Assembly (NCBI GenBank): GCA_963971425.1
Contig: OZ020525.1
Coordinates: 3,083,560 to 3,147,559, forward strand
From: Bryoerythrophyllum caledonicum
Lineage: Eukaryota; Streptophyta; Bryopsida; Pottiales; Pottiaceae
DNA: 64,000 nt
Reading direction: 5' to 3'
In this document: piece by piece, positions 45,645 through 57,300 of the stretch
Numbering within the stretch: position 1 is the first letter of the stretch
Layout of the letters: each line of letters begins with the position of its first letter
Program-made: the position numbers and the translations under genes
Notes under the pieces: generated by a model
What the model saw: the letters and a program-made list of their open reading frames with translations, nothing else
Database searches by the model: none
Told to the model about the DNA's origin: nothing

Positions 45645-46644
45645 CCTCTAAAGGCCCAAGAGTCCCCTCGGAAATAATATTGTTTTTTAGTATTGAAAAT
45701 CTCACGTTTGATAGAGTGTTCTAGCAAAAGTTTTTGAAGGTTTGAGCAGGATCTTATGGTGTCAATTTCTAACATTCCTTTTCGGAAGTTCTAGCATAGA
45801 TGGACATTGCTAAAAGCTTCGTGTAAGTTCAATTTTTCCCTAGATCCAACATCCTATGCAGAAGTTATAGGTTTTTGAATTTCAAACGGGGAGAGCGGAC
45901 ACGTCGGGCACCTCCAAAAACTTTTGCTAGAACACTCTATCAAATGTGAGATTCTCTATACTAAAAAATAATATTATTTCCTTTCACATTGTCAACAAAA
46001 ATCTTTGTCTTAGTAGAAAATAGCATAATAATCTAAGTCCAACATTTTCACACATTGTCACACTTTGTCGGGCAAGGTACCAAAAAATTTTCTTCCTTTC
46101 CACATAAAACTTTGAGATCTTCATATTTTATTATTATTATTTTTCCATAGCATTGTGTGGTATAAACCTTTTTATAGACCATTTGGATTCTCATTCTAAA
46201 ACATAATAACTTCACAAAAAATAAAACATGAGTTGTCAATTTTTGAACCTCCAATCCTTGCACATTTGGTTTGAATACACCACACCCTTTCTCTACCTCT
46301 AAAAATTGGTCAGTTTGCAAGGAAATAAGATCATGATTAACATGATGGTAATGCTTTCAGACCTTGTGTAGTGCAAAAATTTGACACCAAATGAAGTCAT
46401 AGTCTGCTGATCCACTCAATGCAGGGAAGAAAAAGAACAAATTTCTCTACTTCAAACATTATAATCTTTCCATCCGTGCGGTCAAAGGTTTTGAAATTTT
46501 GTGAGGACGTTAAAAAATAAGTCTTAGTTTAGATCCTACGGTTAGATGTAGAAATAAAACGTTTAGGTTACCTCAATACTCATTGCACTAGAACAAGGAG
46601 TTTCAAAGTGTTCTTGTTGTGAAAATGCCTTGGGCCTTTAGGAG
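45645..46644. mobile_element. piggyBac-like element, copy 6
   Basis: TTAA at 45641-45644 precedes CCTCTAAAGGCCCAAG; CTTGGGCCTTTAGGAG precedes TTAA at 46645-46648. Exactly 1000 bases with a 16-base inverted terminal repeat having one mismatch. Confidence 0.75.
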
Positions 46645-46648
46645 TTAA

Positions 46649-47264
46649 ACTATGATTTTTTTTTTAAAATCCAAAATAAAATAAAATGATCTTTAATTTT
46701 TATGAACAAGTTAAAAGCTAATTTTTGCACTTTGTCCAACAAGGTGAGAAAACTTTGACTCCACTTGGAGTGAAAGTTTTATACTATAAAAGAGTACTCA
46801 ACAAGGAATTTAATATTTTAAATTGCAATAAAGAAATCATCCTAAGCCCAGTTCTAAATCTTTATGAGTCTATTTGAAGTATTTTTATTTTCCTCTTTCT
46901 CTTAAAATAAATTGTTATTAAGATTTCAACATTTCTTTTACTTTCTCTTCATCTAGTTCTTTCATATTTCTTTTACTTTACATACATACCTTTCATTTGA
47001 TGTTTCTTTTTCTTTCCTCTTGTGTACTTGAATTGCATTCTCATTTTACTTTTACCTTTACTTTAACTTCCTTAAATACTTAAAATGCTCCATAGCCCAT
47101 TTTACTTTGTAGTATCACCAATCACCTATATAATATGATTTTTCAGTGTAATATTTCTAATCTACATTTCCATGTTTCTAATACATTGTCTTTCAACTTC
47201 TAGACTTTCTTAATTTCTAAATTAAGTGCTAAACAGAGATGGTATATTGTACCAACTGAAGAAT
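46649..47264. other. non-coding, upstream of C2 gene
   Basis: AT/T-rich sequence without a supported gene. It probably holds the promoter or an intron of the C2-domain gene; AACAG before 47239 could be a splice acceptor. Confidence 0.35.
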
Positions 47265-47909
47265 ATGGTATGGACAGAATTAGATCTCCTTCGAACAAAG
47301 ACTTTAGAAGCCACAAACTGCCAAGTAATTCTTGAGGTCAACATTCTCTCCGCCCAAGGTCTACAATGGCCACAAAAACATGGTTTACAAAAACTGAAAA
47401 AACTATCAACCATGAGGCCATACACACAAGCATGGATATCCTCTGACGAGCTTCAAAAACGAGAAAGTAAACTTCAGGAAGGCAAAAATCCCATTTGGAA
47501 CACAACACTCGAAATCATCTGTGAGAAGGAACATGTTTTTTCAAACAAGACCCAACTCAACATTCAGGTTCTGCATAGAATCTCAAAAGTTGGGAACGAC
47601 AAACCTTTGGGAATGGCAACATTTGATTTGAAGGATGTACAATTCTCCGGAGTTCCTTCAAAGGTATTCACATACCCACTTCACCAAAGTGATGGCAAAG
47701 AAAGGGGCGTGGTTCATTTCACCATCACCATCAAGCCTTGTCAAGTACCACAACATGTGAACCAAGACGTATCATTGTCAAGTACAACAATGGATGAAAT
47801 GAACGAGCCCGTTTTCAGAACTTTTGTAGATCCTGATGTCCATGATGGTATTCATGGACTCGTCAGTTGCAGAAGAATGGCAATTTTACAGATGTATGTC
47901 TTTGCATAA
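47265..47909 (+). CDS. C2-domain protein, SRC2-like
   Basis: ATG at 47265 (MVWTELDLLRTKTLEATNCQ) opens a frame to a TAA at 47907-47909, about 214 residues. Residues ~15-150 form a C2 domain of the plant SRC2/cold-regulated type: CQVILEVNILSAQGLQ, then RPYTQAWISS, then NPIWNTTLEIIC (the N-P-x-W-N-x-x-x strand), LNIQVLHR, and GVVHFTITIKP at the end. Such domains bind membranes, often with Ca2+; the acidic loop residues look sparse here, so calcium binding may be weak. The C-terminal ~60 residues are unrecognised. The frame stays open upstream to a GTG at 47226, so an earlier exon or start is possible. No nearby gene suggests a partner. Confidence 0.65.
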   Translation: MVWTELDLLRTKTLEATNCQVILEVNILSAQGLQWPQKHGLQKLKKLSTMRPYTQAWISSDELQKRESKLQEGKNPIWNTTLEIICEKEHVFSNKTQLNIQVLHRISKVGNDKPLGMATFDLKDVQFSGVPSKVFTYPLHQSDGKERGVVHFTITIKPCQVPQHVNQDVSLSSTTMDEMNEPVFRTFVDPDVHDGIHGLVSCRRMAILQMYVFA

Positions 47910-50121
47910 TTCTGTTTAGTAACACAACACTGAGAAGCGATGTAAGTGGAGCAGAAGTAGATACACTCTACAGCCAAATATGGTGTCGGTGGATGGAGGA
48001 GGTAAGAAGTTAGTAGAGGTTAGAAGTTAGTACTGGATTTAGTAGAAGGCTTGGTAACTTCATCCAATTCCATCTCCATCCACCTTCACCGTACGTTTGA
48101 GGTACAATGAGGTTGGCGCGAAGACTGGAGAGGAGGCTGGAGGTGGACATGGAGGCAAGAGCACAGGTGAGGCAGTAAGCAATGGTTATAAGGTTATATT
48201 AGTCGAGGTTTTAAATTATTGACATAACTTATTGGAGGTAAAATTTATGAGGGATGAGTGTAAGAATTAAAGTCTTGAGCCCTAATTTAACCGTAAATAC
48301 AACAGAATTGTATCACTCTTCCTTTGCATCAATCATAATCAGTCAATGGCAAACAACCTGTACTTTTAAATAAAATGCCAAAAGAGAATTCACAAGAATC
48401 CTCTTCCTAATTTATACCGTGAATCCTTGTTCCAAAAAGCACCATAGCTCAAGCATAGAATCCTACTTCTTTGTCCAATCTCAACATCTTTGTTGCCTTA
48501 GTTGTTGTTTCCAACCCTCCAAGAGTGACCAAGCGCATCGCAAGTCGTTTCTCTAAAGGAATAAGAATCTCTTCGCGAACTCATAGCTTTTATAAACCAT
48601 GTAGTGTGGACACACTAAATGTCATTTTTAGTGTACTCCTATATCATCATAATCCATGATTGTTCCTTCTCATTGTCAAAGTAAGAGCAAAAAATGATAA
48701 TGACTATAAATCTAGATCCTTGATTACCTCACGCATTGGTCAGTTTTGTATATAATTAATTCAAAATTGAGATTATCCAAATTCTTTGGAAAATATAAAA
48801 TATTTGTCTAAGGTGATATCCATGTAATGCCAAGGTCATACCCTTGTAGTATCTAGGAAATACTCATTTAATACCTAGGTGATACCCATTGTGTCCAAAT
48901 CAGTGTGTTAAAAAAAATTGGTTCATAATGGGGGTGTCCAAACAAGACCGATGCATATGGTAATATAAAATTCTCACACCAAGGAGAAGTTGAAATATCC
49001 TAGTCAATTTTTGTATATGAAAATAAAAATAAATTTAAACACAATAGTTTTTAGCCCATGTAGATAACTGTTAAGAATTTTTAAAGCAAGTGCTTTCAAT
49101 AGTCAAAATCGAGATCATACATTTTCAGCATGTATACAACTCTAATTTCTTTTAACCTTCTTCCTTGCATGGACAGGGTCAGCGTACTTTGACTCAAAAT
49201 AATGGCATATTTTTCCACTACATATTGCATAAATTTTATGGATCAATGTTTTGCCTTGTGTTAGGTCATTGCATGCCAAAAATCACAAGTAATGGAGGTA
49301 TTTAGAATAGAAGCAATGGACTTGCAATGACTAGGGGTATGGAAAGTGGCCATTTATAATGGAAAAAAATATAGATTTCTCAAATACAGAATACTTGTTG
49401 GATCCAAAATCCATATCATATGGTGTATATAATCACTATGCATTTTTCTAGTAGAAGATATTTGTTAAAAAATTAAAAAAAAACAATGAGGATTGCAAAG
49501 AACTTGCATGCACTGCGACTCGCTACCAAAAATTGCACTATTCAACTCTATAATAGGTTTATTCAAACTCTATAGTAGTATTATTCAGCTCTACAGTAGG
49601 TTTGTTCAAAATCTATAGTAGTACTATTTATCTCTACAATAAATTACCCATGTCACTCTCCCTATTGAAATTCAAAATCTTGTAATTTTAATTTCATGGG
49701 TTTGTTATCAATGATTTTCTCCCCCCTCGAAGCTAGTTGTCAAGGTACGTGGCGTCATACGCATCACCGTGTCAAGTTGTGGTTGAGTAAATTAGCAGTC
49801 TACTTTTGGTAGTAAAGTAGATCGTAGTATATTTAAAGTGTTAGTGTTCACCATTCTTTTACTTTTTAAGTATGTATGCGTGCAACCCCCCTTGGCTTGT
49901 CACTGTTGTCAAGCCCAACTTTGGGAATATATTTGTGATAGCTCATTAGTGGTAGCTTATGCCAAGAGCAAGCAAGTTCGTTGGAAGGTGGAGCCACTTG
50001 CATTAGGCGTCATTCTACTAGTAAGATTCAGCATCTCCAAAAGTGTCCCGAAATCTGACCCGAAATTTGTCATGCAGTGTTGTTATTAGTGTTGTTGCCT
50101 AAGAGTACCAACACGTATTGA
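47910..50121. other. non-coding, nothing clear
   Basis: No supported gene. At 48610-48640 a short CACTAAATGTC...TTTTTAGTG hairpin next to TA resembles the ends of the CACTAAA family. Related blocks at about 49130-49340 and 50370-50520 share TGGCATATT.TTCCA and CACGCCAAAAATCACAAGTAA, an unnamed dispersed repeat. Confidence 0.45.
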
Positions 50122-50970
50122 CCCCTAAAGGACCCGGCCTTGTGCTTCACCAAAACCACCCCAAAACTGTCACTTTGAGATGAGATATTATTAGACTTAT
50201 TCAAACGTCTTTTCACTATCTTCAACCATTGGATCTTCAAGATAACTACTATAAGAATACATTCTAATTTTTTTGTAAACTTTAATCGTACGGATCAAAA
50301 GATATATGCATTTGAAGAGTGCAAAATAGTTTTTTCTACGGTGCTTGGGTTGGTTCAGCATACTTTGGCTCAAGATAATGGCATATTATTCCATTATACA
50401 TTGCATAAAGTCAATGGATTTATGTTTTAACATGTGTTAGGCCATCGCACGCCAAAAATCACAAGTAATTTACAATAAGAAAAATGGACCTGTAAAGACC
50501 TGGGGTTTAGAGAGTGGCTTTTAACTCACGAAAGCAATTTTTTTTATTAGATAAATACTTGTTGGATTTAAAATCCAAACAGTGAATAGAACCATTATGC
50601 TATATTTTAATAATAGGAAAATATAGTTTTATAAAAAAATCCTTAATTTCTATGCGTTTTAATTGAAAACAATGAAGGTACCCAAGAACTTTCCTTCACT
50701 ACTACTCGCCTCAATTAAGTACAATTGTCAACTCTTCAATAGCACTATTTGTCACTATAGTACCCTGATCACATGCCAAAAGAGTCGAGTTTTTAATGTT
50801 TGAAGCACCATAACTTTTTCCCTACAGGGCCCAAAAAAAAAAATCCATGCAAAGATAATCCGTATTTCTAATAGGAGAAAAAATTTCAAGAAGTTATCAT
50901 TAAAAATGGATTTTCAAGAACCTGCCCAAAATCGATTTGTCCCCCGTATAAACAAACTGTTGTTTAGGGG
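50122..50970. mobile_element. piggyBac-like element, copy 7
   Basis: CCCCTAAAGGACCCGG follows TTGA (50118-50121); CTGTTGTTTAGGGG precedes TTAA (50971-50974); 849 bases. No transposase. Confidence 0.6.
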
Positions 50971-51246
50971 TTAAGGGTCTTCGGCTTTAGTTTATTTCTG
51001 GATGTCATCCAAGTTGCAAAGTAGTCGCATAATCTGCTCCCCTCGATCACATTTTTCTGTGTTTATTCATTTTCTATTGATAGGCGGTATTGACAGACTA
51101 GCTGTGTAGCCATGGCGGAAGCCGGCAAATCCAAAGCCAAAGTTTGTGATTTTTGTGGCCATAGCCATAGCCATAGCCAACCATTTCCGGGACCAGTCTA
51201 AGGAGCCATTGTTGTTGGCTCGTCCTCGTCTCCTTATGAAGAAGGT

Positions 51247-51660
51247 ATGAACTACAACGTGTTCCTCCACAACTTTGGGAGTGGTGAGAGTGCGAGCTTT
51301 GTGTTGAACTTGTACGACAAGCTCAAGTCAGTCGAGTTGAATCCGTTCTTGGAGGAGAAGGTGGACAATGGTGAAAATGTATACTCTCTTCTTGATGAGG
51401 CGCTAGGAAGGGCAAGTGTACATGAGCTTGTAATGTTAGAAGGCTACCCGGTGTCCAAGTATCGCTTACGAAATCCCAATGACATTTTGAGTTGCTGTAA
51501 TCTGGTGATTTCTATGCTCTATAATGTGAAGCGCTTGTGGGGATCAGAGTTGCTTCGTAAGTTATCCCGGAAAGCCAAGTGTACGTGCCTCTTGGACATG
51601 CAATTTGAGTTTGTTGGTGAAGGGATGGGAAAAAGCAGTAAATTCCACTTGTCTGATTAG
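51247..51660 (+). pseudogene. TIR-domain fragment
   Basis: ATG at 51247 starts MNYNVFLHNFGSGESASFVL, then NLYDKLKSVELNPFLEEKVD, NGENVYSLLDEALGRASV and ending FHLSD. This matches the first half of a plant TIR domain (YDVFLSFRG...F...LY..L...G...F.D...l..G..I...L..AI..S). TIR domains signal in immunity, often as NADases; here the conserved helix that should carry the catalytic Glu (AIEES-like) reads ALGRAS, so catalysis looks lost. No NB-ARC or LRR follows. The next ~1.5 kb holds broken reading frames (about 52580-53020) that could be remains of the rest of a gene, but I cannot identify them. It is possibly a 138-residue stand-alone protein, more probably a relic. Confidence 0.5.
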
Positions 51661-51817
51661 AAGCACTAGTTGATTTTTTACAAATGAATGTAAAAATATA
51701 AGATTCCATGTATATAATTGTGTTTTTTTTTTATATGCAACAATTGTTTTCAAGTTGTATTGTAGGTAGATTAATGTGAAAACAAGAGAAAGAATGAATA
51801 CATCTATTTCTCATTAA

Positions 51818-52169
51818 GGGGGGTTTCACACTAGGGGCGGAGCTCGAGGGGCCGAGCAATTCTAGCAATTTGATTGGCCTAGAGTTGAAAATCGACCCGT
51901 GGGCCTTCACACTAGGGGCCAAGGGCCAAGGGCCGAAGGGCACCAAAATGCTTACATGGCAGCACTTTTTGAGTATTTTGGCGCCAATAGTTCGGCCCCT
52001 CGAGGAGAGTTTGGGTCCAACAAGAATAGAAACCCAAACTCTTGCCGAGGGGCCGAACATTTTCTCATTAAAATAATTTTAATAATTTTTTACAACTCCA
52101 AAACTCGGGCCCTCGGCATAGTTTGGTTTTCAATGGAGTGCGGCCCTTGGGCTTAGTATGAAACGCCCC
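51818..52169. mobile_element. Tourist-like MITE, copy 2
   Basis: TAA at 51815-51817 and 52170-52172 flank 352 bases beginning GGGGGGTTTCACACTAGG and ending CTTAGTATGAAACGCCCC (18-base imperfect inverted repeat). It has the same TAA duplication and GGG..TTCACAC ends as the element at 37014. Confidence 0.75.
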
Positions 52170-52172
52170 TAA

Positions 52173-54365
52173 TATCTGCATTATTCTACAGAATAGGGGG
52201 TTATTATGAATTTATTAACTTGGCTTCATTCCGTGCGTGAAGCTAGCTAAAATATTATTATAATTTTAGGATGGATGTTTAATATATCTAACTAATGAGT
52301 TTTCTATCATTGATTCATAATTCTCAGAGATGATAAATAGCTTACACACAAACTAGTGGATGTTTTATTAAACTTGATTTCTCTCTTGCAACTTGAGGTG
52401 AGTTCTAAGAAGTTTATTCAAAAGATATAGAATTGAATTTATGATTCATAATGTTTTTTTAACATTGTGGTATATTTGTATAAAATTGGAATGATGTTGT
52501 CTTGGAATGATAATGTACATTGAATAGTAGGCCTTACAAATCATTCTAATGATTTTGAATTATACTAATTCCATTTTGCAGGGTAATCATATGGCAGAAG
52601 TTGTTGGTGTTGGATTGCAATATGGTAAAGCAATTGTTGACCGTGGGTTTTGTATAGAAGCCAAAGAAATTGAAAAAGAGTAATTGGAAAAAATACAAGA
52701 TGGAGAAAAAAGAGCATGTTTGAATTTGACAATGAAGGGCTTGAAGGAGAAATTATAGACAAAAGCATGAATAGAGGTTTATCAAAATAGTCGACATGAG
52801 GATCTTGCAACTTCATCAAATGATGAAATCTTTCAAGAACATTCATTTGGGATTGCTAACAAACAAATACAAGTACCATTTCCTTAGGAGTTTTCTAAAT
52901 TCTTCATCATAAGCAAAGTGGTGGTTGAAATTTGTATAAAGTTTGGTGTTCAGACATACGATAATCATGCCTACGTATAGAGAGAATTTTTAGCTTTCAT
53001 GTACAATTTTAGATTTTAAGTGTGAACAATCTTCCAAAAGGCTTTAAATGTCTTAAAAGTATGGATATGTAGAATGAAGAGTTGTTGAAATTCATTAAAA
53101 GACATGGATAGGAAGAGCTTGCGACTTTTTCGTGAAGGGTTGCAATCCTTCATTAGAAATGGTAACCGTAAAGAAACTACCAATGAAGTTGAAGACTACT
53201 TATGGCCAAGATTTCGCCATTGTAGTTGCCACACAAATTATAATTGTTATAAAGATTTTTTCATATTGTGTGTCGTAGCTTAGAAGTCAAGCTAGTAATA
53301 TTGTATTAGAATGAATCTAAATAATCTACGTCTAAGATAAAGCAAGACTAATTGCAGATTGTTCTAAAAACTATCTCAATGAGGAGGATTGACATAGAAA
53401 TGGGGTATGCTGCTCTAAATGGGTTGGAGAGCCAGGCAAGGACAACTCCAGATGGGATGAAAATAAGAGAAGTGGAGGTGCAACTCGGACCACGCATCCA
53501 TGTTGTTCTTCCAACAACAACAGTGCCGAAGCGACATCCGTCCAAAACTAGACCTACAACAAGTCGAAAGAAAGGACACGTGAAGGCCGCCATAGCACAG
53601 TCTGTGCTGCAAACTTTATTATCCATTGTTCAGGGCACCCGCAATGTGGCACTACGTCAATCCTTCTCATGGCATGCTTAACAGCCGCCCTCGAACATGT
53701 TAAAAAAAAAGGTGGTTTAAGACTCCAGACATTGAAGGTTGAAGGAACTAGAGCAACCTCCTCTAAATGCTCTTGCTTAAAAAAAAAGGTTGATTAAGGC
53801 ACATCGCATTTAGAGGAAGTATCAAGTGAGATAAAGGTCTAGATAACAACTCATGTCAGCTTCAGCAGAGCATTCTCATGTCAACAAAGGATACTTTGCC
53901 TTATCAATAATGGACTCGGTTCTGTTCCATGCTGCCAACAACCATCACATGGAGCTAGCACCTTCGAGATACAACCCCTTCCTAAGCCATTAACCCTGGA
54001 GAGCTTGTAAGAGAAGACGGCCTGAACTAGAATGAGACTGTCTGGTGACAATCTATTTTACTTGTATAGTACAGTTAAGTGGCCTATTGACAGCAGCCTT
54101 TAAACCACACCTGAACGAAGCCGCACCATCATCTGGCCGTCCATTACACTGCCACAATAAACACCATATCATTACACTGAAAAGTTTGGCGACAAATTGG
54201 GCTCTCCTAAAAAGGATAGCAACCTTTTTGATAGCAGCCTTTTTGACTTCTCTTGTTGTCCAATTTTCAGAAGGTCTAAATTCATTACCAATATACTATA
54301 CATGGCGTTAGTTCTTGCTACAAAGAATGTCAGGAAGTGGAGCAATGTAACATTTTCAAAGAAAG
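52173..54365. other. broken reading frames, no supported gene
   Basis: About 52580-53020 reads in one frame as GNHMAEVVGVGLQYGKAIV and later EFSKFFIISKVVVEICIKFG with several stops, so it may be a decayed exon. 53374-53681 is open (MRRIDIEMGYAALNGLESQA to SWHA) with no recognised domain. The rest is non-coding. Confidence 0.35.
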
Positions 54366-57300
54366 TCATGTGAGGGATGAAGGTTCAAACTGTAACTCAT
54401 GCATCAGGACGTACTTTTTGAGGTAGTAACAGCAAAAATCAGCCAAGATAGTTGTCTGTACAATCTCTGAAAGGAGAACCATACCGGGCCATAATCCATA
54501 TCCCAGTGCACTGAACACAAAATTGCGTCCGTCCAACACCTGAGAGCCAAACAAGGGCGTGCATCAATGGGAGAACACCAAAAGTAAATCGATGATGCTT
54601 CAAGTAAATGAGACTACCAGTAGGTGTGACAGCAAATCTACCTGAAGAATCCAGTGGGTACAGCTCAAAAACCGTGCAATTCCCAGCGCAAAGACATAGT
54701 GTGCAGTGAAAGGCTCGACAACCTGCAAAACGATTCAGAAGCAAGTGAGAAGGGCCTCGAATTACCAAAGAAAGATGTGCAATGAAAGGTCACACAAGAA
54801 AAGCCTCTCAAGTTAGGCCTCATCTCGCTATATTGAGTCGATCATGACATTCTAGGATCAGTACTACGGTGGAATCTTTGAGGAGGATCATTCCTAAATG
54901 GGTTCGAAACTTCTTGAACCAAACCCAAAGAGCCTTATGACAATGAAGCATGAAGTCCAGGTCCAGTTGAACGCTCCACCTATCCGATTCGCTTCGCCAC
55001 CCTGGCTGCAGCTAAGAACCCCTGTAACCGGTTCTCATGAGAAACAGTATTACTTGGGACAGTATGAGCGTCTATTTGACGATGAGCATGAAGTTCCCGT
55101 ACCTACGTGGAGGGCCATGAATTGGTTGTTGGAAGATTACGGCTTGTCTCGTACGGAGGAGAGAGCGTGGGATTTGGTGTACAAAGAAATTGTCGACCAA
55201 ATGTGGACAACGGAACCTCCAGTTGCTGTGCACACAAATGCTCATTTCTGTAACCTGACAAAGAGAAGATTTAAGTGGTCTCCACAAGCCACTATTGATT
55301 CGGTGGAGTATAATTGGCCGGTTGTTCCGGGTCAATTTGATACTGAAGAGAACTGCGCCAATGCGTACATGGATTTTTGGCGAGTCCATAACAAGCATAC
55401 TGATCCAGTCTGTTTCCGAGGAGCTGTATTCTGTAGGTTTTTGGCATTCATGTGCAGAAACTTCAAGCTGATGATCAACGTTAACAAGTTTGACGACCGG
55501 AAGCCGGAGTTCTTGTTGTCGGTCAAACTATGATACCACGGTACCAGGTGGGTGCGCATGTTGGAGATCATGGCGATGACTCATTTCCTCTACGGCCCGA
55601 ATGGTTGCTTCATCAATGAATTTAGAGGAACGCGGAAGGTGGCGATCGACGACTGGTTGTCGTACCAAGGCAACAACGACACCTCCTTACTCCAGTTTGA
55701 CGATGACATTCGACCAGAGGTGACCAAGTTCACGGCCCAGCGCATCTCCAATACTACCAAGTACCACGACAACCACCGAAACAAGCCACAAAAATTTTAA
55801 AGTGCATGGACATGTTCCAGGAGGTCGCCGAAAACAAAGAGGACTACCTCAAGTTCTACGAGGCGTTTTCGCAGAACTTGAAGTTGGGCATCCACGATGA
55901 CACCCAGAACAGGACGAAGATGGCTGACTTGTTGAGGTACCACTCGATGAAGAGCGGTGACGAGATGACGAGCCTGAAAGACTATGTGACGAGAATGAAG
56001 GAGGGACTGGTGCTGGAGGAGACAGAGGAGGAGAAGAAGAAGAAGGAAGAGAAGAAGGCCCAGTTCGAACCTCTGTGCAAAACCGTGAAGGACATCCTGG
56101 GAGACAGAGTGGAGAAAGTGGTGGTGTCGGCCAGGATCGTGGACTCTCCGTGCGTGCTGGTGACTGGCGAGTACGGATGGACTGCGAACATGGAGAGGAT
56201 CACGAAAGCGCAGATCCTAGAGATGGCGCTGCGCCACAAGCTGTCAAGCAAGCATACGAGCTGGGTGGCAGTGGAGGAAGGCACGGAGCACCGCGTTGTG
56301 CACAACTTGGTTGAGGTGGAGTCTATATCTTTTACTTTTGAAGTGGTGGACCGTCATGCAATCTACGCCAAGTGCATGCCTCGTTTGGCGACAACATCAT
56401 GTCTGGGTACATGGCGTCGAAGAAGACGATGGAGATCAATCCGGACAACCAGATCATGGAGGAACTCTGGAAGAGGGCAGAGGTGGACAAGAACGACAAG
56501 AGTGTGAAGGACTTGGTGCTGCTGCTGTTCGAGACGGCTCTGTTGACATCTGGGTTCAGCCTGGAGGAGCCGAACAGGTTCGGAAACAGGATCCACCGCA
56601 TGTTGAAGCTGGGGTTGAGCATTGATGACGACTCGACCGCCGAGACTGATGACATGCCCGCTTTGGAAGCCGACGTTAAGGATAAGCGTGCTCTTGCCAT
56701 GATCAATTATGAGGAGAAGGCCAAGCGGGAGCACAAGGTTATATCATATTTGCAGCGTCATTAGTAACGTCGTAGTGGAGAATATGAAGGTCTTTCCGAA
56801 GCGTGACAGATTGCTCGTCCACGCGTTACTCACCATGAACATGACGACCAGCCTGACTGCCGTAAACCCTAACTGCTTCCAGATCATCTACAGTCCCATG
56901 CAGGCGGACGTGAGCTACGAGGACTTGTACGTGAGGACTTCCGCCCGACGCTCATGAGGTTGCTGGAAAAGTCGACCTTGTGTTCGTGAACGAGGATGAA
57001 GCACGGGTAACTCTGGAGGCGCGGGGGCGAAGGAAGGTACGACGACGGAGGAGATGCAGCGGTGGTTCATGTCGAATGCGGAAGTGCAGATGCACCAGGC
57101 GAGGCCGGTGCCGATCTGGGCAAAGTCGAAGATACAGTTCCATGTGATGGTCCCCGTGACAGCGAAGGAGGGCGAGGTTGGCGACGACCTGGATGAAGAA
57201 GGGGATTGTGATGCACTGATGCGGTTTGTGATTGGCCACAGTGCGATTCCTGGTGGGATCCTTGACAGGGCCATTGAGGCGGAAGACGCCCAGCATGGCG

